NCBI GenBank assembly: GCA_034698045.1 | Contig: JAQGAU010000970.1 | Span: 1 to 22,301 of the forward strand | Direction of reading: 5' to 3' | DNA from: Paramacrobiotus richtersi | Taxonomy: Eukaryota; Tardigrada; Eutardigrada; Parachela; Macrobiotidae | DNA length: 22,301 bases | Shown: positions 10,330-19,812 of the stretch, piece by piece | How the letters are laid out: the number at the start of each line of letters is the position of its first letter | How positions within the stretch are numbered: the first letter of the stretch is position 1 | Translations under genes and position numbers: made by a program | Notes under the pieces: generated by a model | What the model was told of the DNA's origin: nothing | The model's database searches: none | What the model saw: only the letters and a program-made list of their open reading frames with translations

Positions 10330-10801
10330 TAAGCAAAACATCTGTGCAATGACTTTCTAAATCCACATGTTCTTTCCATGCCAATAACGAATCTGGAGCA
10401 TAATTTCTACCTGTTGTACTGAAATGTAGCACGTTTTCGGTCATGCATATGGCATATATAACGGAATCCACGAAAGTTCCTTGAAGATTATGTGACGGCC
10501 GCACCTGAGCAAGAGTTGCAGAATGCAGATCACTGTGAATCCCAGAATACTATTCGATTTCTCGAACCAAACAACAGTAGTGATGAAGAAACTAGTTCAC
10601 AACGCAGTTCGACCACACATCAACAACGAAGAAACCATTACATAGGTGAGCCCAAAGACTTCCATTCACAATTCTAGGGTGGTGCATAAACCGTCCGGTC
10701 CGTCCTATACAAGCGTTCGCAAAAGTGACCTCTTTGCCCTATATTTCTACCGCTTATGGGCAAATTTTTTTCCGCTCCAGAATCTGTCGTTGAGCTCCCG
10801 C
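10330..10801. repeat. A-B spacer repeat, copy 2
   Basis: Matches 5140-5590 and 11345-11810. It ends abruptly near 10801, where it joins the inside of a dead B exon 2. Normally about 150 bp more of spacer and the whole of exon 3 would follow. Confidence 0.6.
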
Positions 10802-11173
10802 CAAGGGTCGTGCAAGTGTTTTCTCTAAGCTTGTCCAACCAGCTGAGCCAGGTGTTATTGGCCGTAATGGTTAATTGGTAATCATCAGCTGCAGAAAAAA
10901 GCCAATCGCGATTTTACAGAATTTCGTGCAGCCCTGAGTGGTCGCGGAGATCCGTGTGGCATAACGCATTAATCAAATCGTACACCAGAACGAGGTATCT
11001 GTACAGCTCTAACGAAAATGCTTTGATCACCAATACGAGTACACTCTATGTACTTTGAATCCTGATGTGCTACCCTTACGCTCTCGAGTTTCAGTGTATG
11101 GAGAGGGCTGCGGAGTGCACGTTTGATGGCTGATACTGGCAAGAAACGCCGAAAAGATCGCTGCTTGAATCAC
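10802..11173 (-). pseudogene. Truncated dead type-B copy (B4b)
   Basis: Exon 1 is 11080-11173, exactly 94 bp as in live genes, with an open frame (IQAAIFSAFLASIS, then QTCTPQPSPYTETRE) and an intact GT donor, but GTG stands where ATG is expected. Exon 2 (about 10802-11012) is recognisable by the ITADN and WL..LDKL region, but its frame is broken and it stops at a junction with spacer sequence. The rest of exon 2 and all of exon 3 are gone. TPQPSPYTET resembles TCLPQPVPHTET of B1. Confidence 0.72.
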
Positions 11174-11344
11174 AATGCTTGTTGACACAATGAAAATTGC
11201 AAAACTCAAATAAAGAATTTATTCCAGTTAGGACGCGAAGGAACAGCTTTACTTTACTTGAGTGCGCAGTTTTCCGAAATAACTATTAGATTAGCAAAGG
11301 GAGGAATCCAGGGCGAATATAACACGCAAGTTCTCAAAACTTTT
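11174..11344. other. Fragment of B-type upstream flank
   Basis: Matches about 13160-13340 (shared ACGCGAAGGAACAGC and TTACTTTACTT). It is a shortened 5' flank of B4b, ending at a junction near 11345 where spacer copy 3 begins. Confidence 0.5.
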
Positions 11345-11944
11345 GCTTTTAAGAAACGTCTGTACAATCACTTTCTAAATCCACGTGTCCAGTCGATGTC
11401 AATAACGAATCTAGAGCATAAGTTCTACATGTTGTACTGAAGCGATTTCGCTCATGCATATGGCATGGCATATACGTATAACGGAATCCACAAAAGTTCC
11501 TTGAAGATTATGTGACGACCGCACCTCGGAAAAGAGCTCCAGAATTGAGATCCACTGTGAATCCCAGAATTCTACTCGATCTCTCGAACCAAACAGCAGT
11601 AGTGATGAAGACATTAGTTCACAATGCATTTTCGACCGCACATCAACAACGATGAAAGCATTACATAGGTGAGCCGAAAAACCTTCAGTCACAGTTCTAG
11701 GGTGCATCAACCGTCATATGCAAGCATTCGCAGAAGTGGCCTCTTTGACCTATATGTCTATCGTCTACTAGGCAAAGTTATTTCCGCTCCAGAATGTATC
11801 GTTGAGCGCCCGCTCAGAGGCCGAACGCGAGGTCGAGATCTGCGGCTTCCCGTGTACACGATGTACAAGAATTTACCGATTATTGGTTAAATGGCAGGTG
11901 CAGAGTAAGCCATGCAGTATTACTGTATTGGTCAAAATGGGACA
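11345..11944. repeat. A-B spacer repeat, copy 3
   Basis: Matches copies 1 and 2. With the following B4a it forms the second of two tandem spacer-B segments in this interval. It includes the TGGGACATGACGAAC string shared with 5718. Confidence 0.6.
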
Positions 11945-12760
11945 TGACGAACGGGTTTCCACTACACCACCGGCAGGAGAAGCGGCCATATAAGGGTTAG
12001 GGTGAGACCAAACTGTTGCAGAGTGTACTTGGAAAGAGCTGCAAGCACACACATTATCCACAGACTTTCAAGGAAATATGTCCAGCTGCTACATGTACAG
12101 AATCCACATGACAGTAAACGATTACCTGAAATGATCTATGTTTAAGTACAAGTTGACCGTACAACGATCTGGCGCAGATCGCTAAACTGACAGTTTTAAT
12201 ACGCACATACTGCAGGTCTCTGGTTGCTTCTCTTCCAGCACTTTTATGACCAGTTAACGATTTGCAACCCTGCATGTGGTAAGTACAGACCCTTCTCCTG
12301 GAACATGTGAGTAAAGTTACGGGAGTACTGGATTCGCCATGGATGTTATTAATCGAAGTCACTGCGGAGATGGACATCGTATACACTGGGATTGCTAATA
12401 TAAGAGTGCACGTGTTTTCTCCAAGCTTGTACAATCAGCTGAGCCAGGTGTTATTGGCCGTAATGGCAACCAACAGCTGTGAAAAAAAGCCACACGCGAT
12501 CTTCCCGAACTTCGCGTGCAGCCGCTGGGGTCCTGAGTGGTCGCGGAGATCTGTGTGGCGTTAATCAAATCACACAGCAAGACGAAGTGCTGTACAGCTC
12601 TAACGAAAATACTTTTGTAACCAATTATACTCTATGCACTTTGAATCATGATGTGATACCCTTACGCTCTAGAGTTTCAGTTTGTGGAACCTTTTGCGGA
12701 GTGCAGGTTTGATCGTTTGATACTGGCAATTAAGGCCGCACAAATCACTGCCTGGCTCAT
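11945..12760 (-). pseudogene. Dead type-B copy between A5 and A3 (B4a)
   Basis: Exon 1 is 12666-12760, Met codon present, one base longer than in live genes and so out of frame after the signal region. Exon 2 (about 12296-12592) shows LCDLINATQISATTQ in one frame and NNIHGESSTPVTLLTC in another. Exon 3 keeps its acceptor and start (ALSKYTLQQFGLTL, from 12038) but most of its middle is deleted before about 11945. ALSKYTLQQFGLTL is closest to ALSQYTLQRFGLTL of B1, which supports type B. Several independent breaks make a product unlikely. Confidence 0.78.
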
Positions 12761-13811
12761 TGTAAGCGAGGTACCGTACAGGCAAATTAAAAACAGGGAA
12801 AATCGTTAGGATGCCAGGAAGACGCTGCTTATAACTGTGTAAAACAAAATGCGTTCATAACTAATATTCGAGCGTCACACTATAAAGCTTACGTGCATGA
12901 TGTAATTACCGTACTTTTAATCTTTTAATATGTGCTGTTTTTCCGGATGAAATCAGGCTGCCTACTGATACAAATGAGAACAACCACATTTCTTAATCTA
13001 AATCAGCAAGTAAAAACAATCAGTTTGCAAAACGAGTCTTGAATGTAGATGGCGAGGTAAACAGCACAATTCCTTGCTTTTGTATCCGTAAAGTCGTGGA
13101 CTGCTACTATTACTTTACTTCATCGTATATTCGGCAGTCGCCCAGAAACGATGCTGACCCAATAAAAATTCCAAAATCAAATAGAAAGTTTATCACAGTG
13201 AGCACGCGAAGGAACAGCCTTACTTTACTTTAGCGAGCAGTTATCCGGAATATCTCTTTAGCTTAGCAGTGCGTGCGACTGAATGCAATATGTATGCGAC
13301 TCCAGACAATAGTCCTCAACACTTGTAATTTTGATAAAACTTTTAACTTCGATCCTTTCCCGGTACACGTCAGGCATGATTATACGCTGCCTTAATAAAG
13401 CGATAAACCTGCACTGCGAAGTGCGATAAAACTGGAGAGCACACCTATGAACAGTCTAAACTGTATTCTTTGCGAGTTAAATGTCGTAAAGTCATTAATT
13501 AAAATTAAGTGATGGATGAAACACATGTAATATCTGCATTCAGAACCGGCTTGTTATATCAGGAACATATAACTGGAATATATGGTCAAGGGACATTCCC
13601 ATTGCCGTTGTAATTTTGATCAAATTGTTGTTGCATACACAAGGTCATATCTGTATGCCGCTGGTATTTGTCTGATATTTATCTGCTGACGACACTCAAA
13701 ATGGGTTTCGGACGTCATACAGATGACTAAGTTATTGTGTTATGGTAACTCTGCAATCAGTGGGTCAAGCACGAGGTCAAACAGAATGATCAAAACGCCA
13801 GGTCTTTCGGA
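12761..13811. other. B-type upstream flank, copy 3; no gene seen
   Basis: About 1 kb matching 6824-7878 and 1330-2830. The empty site of the pogo-like element lies near 13741. No gene or RNA seen. Confidence 0.55.
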
Positions 13812-13950
13812 TTTATGCATCTGCTCTCGTTCGGCAAAACATTCCAGCTGTTTCAAATCATGCTGTAAAATAACAAAATGTAGAAAGGATGACAACGAAT
13901 AACAGTTACCGAAATCAAAAAATGAAACTGCGAAACATCAACATATGTAG

Positions 13951-14930
13951 TTAGCCAGAAGTATAAGCAGCGGGAGGGGGAGCAACAGTAGTTATAACTG
14001 GACAATCGAGACCAGCGCCACCGGAAGCACGGATTCCCTTGAGAGCGTTGGCCAGCGTTAAGGTGGCGGCAGGACAGCCGGCGGCATCGTTGTTGGCAAT
14101 GATAGTCCGCACCTTGGCAATGCCGTCGTTGAGGTTCTTCACGTAAGTCTCCCAGCATCCCGTCGGGTTGGCACTGGTAGGGGCAGCTCCCAAAGCGGCC
14201 AGGGAACGACCAAACTGTTGCAGTGTGTACTGGGAGAAAGCTGCAAAATACGCACATTCATAGCTCAACGGACATGTACAGAATGACAGTTTTGACAGTT
14301 TAAAGCATTATCTGACAATGCTCAATTCCGTCGAATGGGATTTAGGTCAATTAGTCTATAGTTGAATTAAATACTTATTGCATCTTGCAAGTTGCTTTGC
14401 ATTACATCCTTGTTATCGCTCTACAACGATCTGAGACCCTGCATGTGGTACTAGTGATTTACAAACCTGCTCCCGAAGTGGGGGGACAGGGGGTTGCAGG
14501 TATAACGGGGGTCTCGGCTTTGTCCTGGATGTTCTTCAGGTCGAAGTCAATGCGGAGGTTGACACCAATGCACTCGAGTCCACTGGGAACCCAGCCGCCT
14601 CCCACCTTGTCCAGCCAGGCGTTATCGGCCGTAATGGTAACCAACAGCTGGGTAAAAAAGTCAGGAAGATTCTCGAACTTGGTGCATCCACCGCTGCCCT
14701 GAGCCGACGCAGAGATCGCGGCGGCCGCATTCTCCGCATTATTCAAATCATTCAGCAGGGCTTTGAACAGAGCTAAACAAAAATTACTCCAATTACCCAT
14801 ATATGTTAAGCTTGAGTCTTGATGCGATACGCTTACCCTCTCCAGTTTCGGGCCGCGGGATAACGGGTGGAAAGCACGCTTGAGCGCTGATGCCGGCAAC
14901 AAGAGCCGCAAAAATCACTGCGCGAATCAT
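13951..14930 (-). CDS. Gene A3: secreted two-module protein, type A (229 aa)
   Basis: Exons 14837-14930, 14467-14772 and 13951-14240 (94 + 306 + 290 bp), phase-1 introns of 64 and 226 bp, 229 codons plus TAA. The signal peptide is identical to that of A5. Module 1 is about 93% identical to A5, with DFFTQLLVTITADN rather than INADN, a B-like feature. Module 2 has GCWETYVKNLNDGI, VRTIIANND, GCPAA and LANALKGIR. The tail contains one Cys (LDC), VAPPP, and ends AAYTSG. Its downstream block has CATAAA where A5 has AATAAA. Extracellular location inferred; function unknown. Confidence 0.9.
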
Positions 14931-15025
14931 TGTACACGAGGTAGTTTAGACTTTAGACAACAACAACTGAGGCAAATGATTAGAATGCCGGGACGACACA
15001 GTGCAGCTTCTGATTTTCTGACGGG

Positions 15026-15033
15026 CTTATATA
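15026..15033 (-). promoter_or_regulatory. TATA box of A3 (TATATAAG)
   Basis: TATATAAG lies 96 bp before the A3 start codon in the shared A-type promoter block (about 14935-15120). Confidence 0.65.
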
Positions 15034-15184
15034 TGTTTGAACTGCAGCGTCTGCTCAGCAGCCTCATCTGCCAGCTTAATGGGTTCAATAACCAGGTTCT
15101 GCAATTAATCGGATACTCATGCCTTTTTTGTCAATCAGCATGCGTTTACACTGCTTTCGTAAGCAGATAGAACACGTTTGCATG

Positions 15185-15302
15185 GATAATAAATTCCGAA
15201 AAGCACGACAGACGGTCGTCCTTCCATGTTCGTGGCGTGCTACTCGGGTTAAAGACCTGCGGCAAGTCTAACGGCTTCCGTGTAACGTGTTCCAACCCAA
15301 AC
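15185..15302 (-). promoter_or_regulatory. Conserved A-type upstream block (A3 copy)
   Basis: Third copy of the block found upstream of A7, A5 and A2. A stop interrupts the plus-strand frame seen in the A7 copy. Confidence 0.35.
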
Positions 15303-15692
15303 ATTTTTTGATCGTTTTTGTGTTGTTGTTGTTTATTTCCAGCATGTATAGCGTTTAATTACAAACGTTTGTAGCTGTTACAGTCCTACTAAGAGTGTAT
15401 GATAACGAATATGCACCTTTTGGACAAATTCTTTTTGCGTGTTATATTCGATTGCCGGCTGAACTTTGAGTTTGTAAGTTGTAAAACTTATTGTAAAACA
15501 TGTTCCATTCCACTCAAAAAAGCTAATCCATGCTTCTATTTGCGCATTTTGTTATATATATTCACTTAATGTAATGTAATTAATATTTATATATATTTAT
15601 TGTTATAAATACATTTAATGATATGATACCGCTGTTTTTCAATCCTTAGATTGACATAGATGATTATCACATCGCCTTCAGCTAAATTTCTG

Positions 15693-15708
15693 AAATTCAG
15701 CTGAATTT
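15693..15708. repeat. 16-bp perfect palindrome (AAATTCAGCTGAATTT)
   Basis: The sequence equals its own reverse complement over 16 bp, with a CAGCTG centre. It sits in AT-rich sequence, so chance is a reasonable explanation. Confidence 0.5.
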
Positions 15709-15922
15709 TAATTTTAATTTGATTGTAACAAACTTCGTACGCATGGATAACTTTGCTCAGAGCATTTCTCACTGACAGTTATGATAAAATTTAACAAAAA
15801 GATTAAAATTAGAGGCAAAAATTATATCTCATGTGCAGAATTGCCTGATTCTCAAAACGATGCTGCCTTTTGAGTCTTCCGGGGTTGCGGACACGTGATC
15901 GTTTCTTGGAGCACATAAACTG

Positions 15923-15944
15923 CATCTGCTTACGTAAGCAGATG
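15923..15944. repeat. 22-bp perfect palindrome, half-site CATCTGCTTAC
   Basis: Two CATCTGCTTAC half-sites meet head to head with no spacer. Immediately after it a second short inverted repeat (TTGTA..TACAA, 945-957) follows. Neither is seen in the matching flanks of A7 or A5. It could form a hairpin or be a dimer-binding site, or be the trace of an insertion. Confidence 0.6.
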
Positions 15945-16529
15945 TTGTATATGTACAACAACAAATGGTGCATGGAAAATGTATTTGGTAATGCAAGGTA
16001 TCTGTCGCGCACTTGTTTAACTAGAATTTATCGGGCAGTAGAATGGTGTAATCTGGCTGGCCGTTAATATTATTCTTTTACGTAGATTTACAGGACGTTA
16101 GCAAAACAATGCACAAAAACAGCGGGATCGTGATGCGTTCAAATATGTAGCCTGTAGGTAATAATTAATATTTTAACGAGCGACCCATGTGGCAGTACAT
16201 CGACATTTGTTTTTGTCATAACCTTGTGTGCAGTATCTGCATATTTGATCAATTATATGCACATAATTACGCTGTTAGCCCAGCTGAGTATACCTGAGGG
16301 CAGAAACAAAAGACTACAACCAATTGTTTACTAAAATTAACAAATATCTATAAAATCACTAAAATTACACTTCTAATTCATTAATTAAATGCGGAATCTA
16401 TGTGGACGATTATGCAAAATCTGTGTATTATTGGCTGGCGTATGAGCCGTATGATTGAGCCCCCTTTGGGTGATGCTCCGCCTTCTGTATATTCACCGTA
16501 TAATGTACCATGTATAGTACCAGTAGAAG

Positions 16530-16890
16530 TATAAAAAAAACCTTCAGCCACAATTCTATGGTGAACCGCGCTGTTAACCGTCGCATTCATTTCTAAGTTC
16601 ATTTGATACTCAGTTTGACGCTTGAACTGCTTGATTTGAAATAACGCCATTAATGGACAATGTGTTACGGGACCCCTTTTTGATCTGATTTGAAATCGCT
16701 TTCCCGTTTGAAATTCGAAAGGTTTTAAATCTTAAACTGAACCCTGGTTAGAATGGCCTCTGTCACTTGTGTGTTTAGGGGCAAATTAACTGGGCTCCAG
16801 AATCTATGTAAAGGTATATCTGGACGCCCGTTCACAGGCCGAATGCACGATCTCCATGGCTCTCCGGGTATGTGATGTAAAAGAATTGTC
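16530..16890. repeat. Decayed A-B spacer fragment, copy 4
   Basis: Patches match the spacer: CCTTCAGCCACAATTCTA near 16541 (compare 11682), and GGCAAATTAACTGGGCTCCAGAATCT near 16780 followed by CACAGGCCGAATGCACGATC (compare 5580-5620). Everything between has diverged. It marks the place where a B copy once followed. Confidence 0.5.
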
Positions 16891-17058
16891 AGATGGAAAA
16901 TATGTTATGATAAGTACTTGATAGTTTGACTTGTTTTCGTTGCCTTGCTGTACACTGGAAATATAAACTTGCCACAGGAGGTAACGGTATACGTATGCGT
17001 TCGTGAAACATCCGCACACCTTATAATTTCACATACATCTGTAGTCTAGCTAAATTAG

Positions 17059-17283
17059 CTAATCGAAATTGGAATGGGTTATATCCCATGACGGTCTAAT
17101 ATATCTGCATTCGGTAAACGGTTCTACAACTTCTGTCGATCCGGCTGAAGCAACGTTCCTATGGCATATGTAGGAACGAGAACAGTTGCAGTCTGCTGCT
17201 ACCATTCCAACTAACTTTTCAAATGCAGGATCACGAATGTACGGGATAATTTTCTGGCCGCAGTTTAGTGCTTCCTGGATCAT
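17059..17283 (-). CDS. Orphan Cys-rich open frame (74 aa), doubtful
   Basis: A 74-codon frame opens with MIQEALNCGQKII and includes FEKLVGMVAADCNCSRSYIC and TEVVEPFTECRYIRP. Five Cys residues and normal-looking amino-acid use make it more protein-like than most frames here, and it has no copy elsewhere in the window. An AG just after the first Met and Ile-Gln codons could be a splice acceptor, so it may be an exon of a larger, broken or unseen gene. No signal peptide. It lies in the ~1.1 kb stretch that replaces the expected B copy. Function not recognised. Confidence 0.3.
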   Translation of the reverse strand: MIQEALNCGQKIIPYIRDPAFEKLVGMVAADCNCSRSYICHRNVASAGSTEVVEPFTECRYIRPSWDITHSNFD

Positions 17284-17589
17284 GTAGATGGCAAAGGTAA
17301 AGCTAACAGTTCACCAAAACTGCTTTTATTCATTGAGTAATTTTGGTGGAATATTTTTAAGGAATATACGGTACAGCAGTGAAACTAATCAGACACATGC
17401 AAATTCTTCAGAATTTTATTTTGTAAGATAATTCGCACGATATAAGTTTCGAAAATCTATCAGATTGTCTTTCTCATTCAGGACAACTGGATCATACATT
17501 AATTATGGAAATCACTTCTTATTCATACTCGCAAATCGCTTTACAACATTGCTAGCTGGTCGTGGCATAAAACAAAAATTATAACAATA

Positions 17590-17960
17590 AAGTCCATCTA
17601 AACGTTTCTCTCCTTAATCCACGGGGCATGATATCGAGGAGTCGAGGACGGATGGCGCATTGCCACGTTGCATTTCCAGAGAAAGCTAAGTTTGTCGTAG
17701 GTACTCACGAGATAGACGTTTACCCGTGTTTCCTTGAGGCGGTTTGCTATTTCCTTTATCTGTATTAGGGAAATAGCCGATGGTCCCCAAAACCGAAGTC
17801 TCGAAAACAAGCGGTTCAAGCATGTCGCGCCCTCCCAGGTAGAAGTAGAACCTGCGTTTTTTCTTTCCTGCTTGTTTAGCGACCGAAGCAGGGGTGGCGG
17901 CGGTGCTTTTCAGAATATCGACACACATTGCATCCCACGCTAACAGAGGCCTCGCTCCCG
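17590..17960 (-). mobile_element. Retroelement remnant, C-terminal part, broken
   Basis: Minus-strand peptides in more than one frame (for example LEPLVFET in one and RFWGPSAISLI in another) resemble the region after the reverse transcriptase in many animal retroelements. I recognise the style but cannot assign the class. It is a short fossil fragment with at least two breaks and no visible ends. It lies in the interval that lost its B gene. Confidence 0.45.
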
Positions 17961-18264
17961 CGCAAAGGTAGTGTAACCGTCGGGACGTTGTTCGGTTTGA
18001 AGAAAAAAATTATGGAATTTACGTGGCCGTTATATAATTTTAATGCATGCGTAAACGGTCTTAGTCGGATTCTTCGCCAATCCAATTAAAATGTCACGCA
18101 GTCTTCAGTGACCCTAGCAACTTGTAATATAGAAATTTTAAATAGATCACCACCGTGAAAAAACGACTTTTTAGCTGGCATGTAGATATCTCCTTAGAAA
18201 ACTGTTTTGGATTATGTCGTAATGTACGATTGTAGCATCGCACATGACTTTTCTTCGGACTGAC
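17961..18264. other. Unassigned sequence before the 3' end of A2
   Basis: About 300 bp with no gene and no clear match to the B-type flanks that precede A5 and A3 at this place. It is probably part of the same foreign or diverged stretch. Confidence 0.4.
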
Positions 18265-18267
18265 ACT

Positions 18268-18273
18268 TTTATT
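18268..18273 (-). terminator. Poly(A) signal AATAAA of A2
   Basis: AATAAA on the minus strand about 140 bp past the A2 stop, in the same conserved block as in A5. Confidence 0.6.
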
Positions 18274-18413
18274 TTCGTTCGGCAAAACATTCCAGCTGTT
18301 TCACATCATATGCATGTTGTAGAGTTACAGAACGTTAAAAGATGGCAAATTAGTAACGAATCAAAATTACCGAACACACAGCGTAGAAAAGCACGAAGTA
18401 TAGACATATGAGG

Positions 18414-19420
18414 TTAACCAGATGCAGAGTAAGCCATGGTAGAGGTTGGAGGAGGAGTGGGACAGGACGAACGGATTCCCTTGAGAGCGTTGGCCAGCGT
18501 TGCGGTGGCGGCAGGACATCCGGCGACATCGTTGTTGGCAATGATAGTCCGCACAGCGGCAATGCCGTTATTGAGGTCCTGGACGTATTTCTGATACACT
18601 CCAGGTGGAGTGGGACCGGCAGGAGCAGCTGCCAAAGCGGTCAGGGAACGACCGAACTGTTGCAGAGTGTACTGGGAAAAGGCTGCAAAAAAGCACAATT
18701 TTTGCATTCTTTGAAGGTTACTTTCTGTGCAGATATTCTACCGAATATGCAGGACAGTAAAACCATTATCTGAACAGTGTCTACGAACTACGATCTGGCG
18801 TACCAGTTTGAGTAAGTGTTTCAGGTCCCAGGTAGACCAGGTGTTTCGACATTTTTATTAAATTCATATTGCAGCTTCCGTAGCTGCTGATAATATAATA
18901 CTACTTTTATAACCGCTCAACGATTTGGTATCTTGCGTGTGGTAAGTACAAACCTGCGCCTGAAGTTGGGGGGCAGGGTGTTGCAGGTACTACGGGGGTA
19001 TCGGCTTTGCCCTGGATGTTCTTCAGGTCGAAGTCAATGCGGAGGTTGACACCGATGCACTCGAGTCCACTGGGAACCCAGCCGGTTCCCACCTTGTCCA
19101 GCCAGGCGTTATCGGCATTAATGGTCACCAGCAGCTGCGTAAAGAAGTCACCAAGATTCTCGAACTTATTGCAGCCACCGGCGCTCTGAGCCGACGCGGA
19201 AATTGCGGCGGCGGCGATCTCAGCTTTATTCAGATCACACAGCAGGGCTTTGTACAGGTCTAAACAAAAATTAATTATTCTTGTTAGGCATATTCTGGGC
19301 TTTGAATCCGGATGTGATAGACTTACCATCTCCAGTTTCGGTGTGCGTGATGACTGGCGGAACGCAGTTCTGAGCGGTGATGCCGGCAACAAAAGCAGCA
19401 AAAATCACTGCGCAAATCAT
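18414..19420 (-). CDS. Gene A2: secreted two-module protein, type A, divergent (222 aa)
   Basis: Exons 19327-19420, 18954-19259 and 18414-18682 (94 + 306 + 269 bp), phase-1 introns of 67 and 271 bp, 222 codons plus TAA. Signal peptide MICAVIFAAFVAGITA, then Cys19 and VITHTET. Module 1 is about 88% identical to A5, with an extra Cys39 (LLCDLN). Module 2 reads AFSQYTLQQFGRSL, then GVYQKYVQDLNNGI where A3, A5 and A7 have GCW, then GCPAA and LANALKGIR. The tail is the shortest (one Cys, PTPPPTSTMAYSASG). Mature Cys count is again seven, but one has moved. HTETGD at the end of exon 1 is B-like. Function unknown. Confidence 0.89.
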
Positions 19421-19510
19421 TGTAGATGAGGTTGTTAGGTCAAGTTACAACTGCGGAAAATGGCTAGAATGCTACAAGGATACAGTTGCGGTTTGCGGTT
19501 TTTTGACGGA

Positions 19511-19518
19511 CTTATATA
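19511..19518 (-). promoter_or_regulatory. TATA box of A2 (TATATAAG)
   Basis: TATATAAG lies 91 bp before the A2 start codon in the shared A-type promoter block (about 19425-19615). Confidence 0.65.
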
Positions 19519-19683
19519 TGTTTGAACTGCAGCGTGTGCGCAGCAACCGCATCTGTCCACTTAATGGGTTTATTAACCAGGTCTTCGCAATTAAAACAAT
19601 TCGGTTAATTATGCCTTATCTTTGTTGTGCCAGTCATCATACGCTAACCCTGCTTTCGTCCGCAGATGAAACACGTTGACGTG

Positions 19684-19812
19684 GATAATAAATTCAGAAA
19701 AGCACCATCGTACAGCCGTCTTTGGCCTGTCCTGGTCGTGTTGTTTGTTTTGTCGAGTTGAAGGCCTGCGGCGAGTCTAATGGTTTCCGCGTACCAAGTT
19801 GTGACCCAAACC
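19684..19812 (-). promoter_or_regulatory. Conserved A-type upstream block (A2 copy)
   Basis: The most diverged of the four copies. AGACTCGCCGCAGGCC and the AATTTATTATCC end are still recognisable on the minus strand. Confidence 0.33.

Larger units (their letters stand above)
7879..13811. repeat. Tandem repeat unit II: gene A5 plus two dead B copies
   Basis: Same order as unit I, but the spacer-B part occurs twice (about 10330-11345 and 11345-13370), making the unit about 5.94 kb. The first inner copy is internally deleted. Confidence 0.7.
15303..16400. other. Distal 5' flank of A3 with an AT-rich insert; no gene seen
   Basis: Aligns with the distal flanks of A7 and A5, but about 15555-15635 is an AT-rich run (TTATATATATT, ATTTATATATATTTATTG) absent from the other copies. 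The stretch also holds two perfect palindromes, listed separately. Confidence 0.5.
13812..18264. repeat. Tandem repeat unit III: gene A3 with its B copy lost or overwritten
   Basis: From the 3'-flank block of A3 (about 13838) to that of A2 (about 18286), about 4.45 kb. The A gene and its 5' flank are kept. The B half is replaced by decayed spacer and unrelated sequence with a retroelement remnant. Confidence 0.6.

Noticed and set aside
10256-10504. 82-codon minus-strand frame in the A5 distal flank, related to part of 11411-11710
   Set aside because: Copies near 5240 and 11480 diverge with stops and shifts; no domain or signal peptide. Treated as spacer paralogy.
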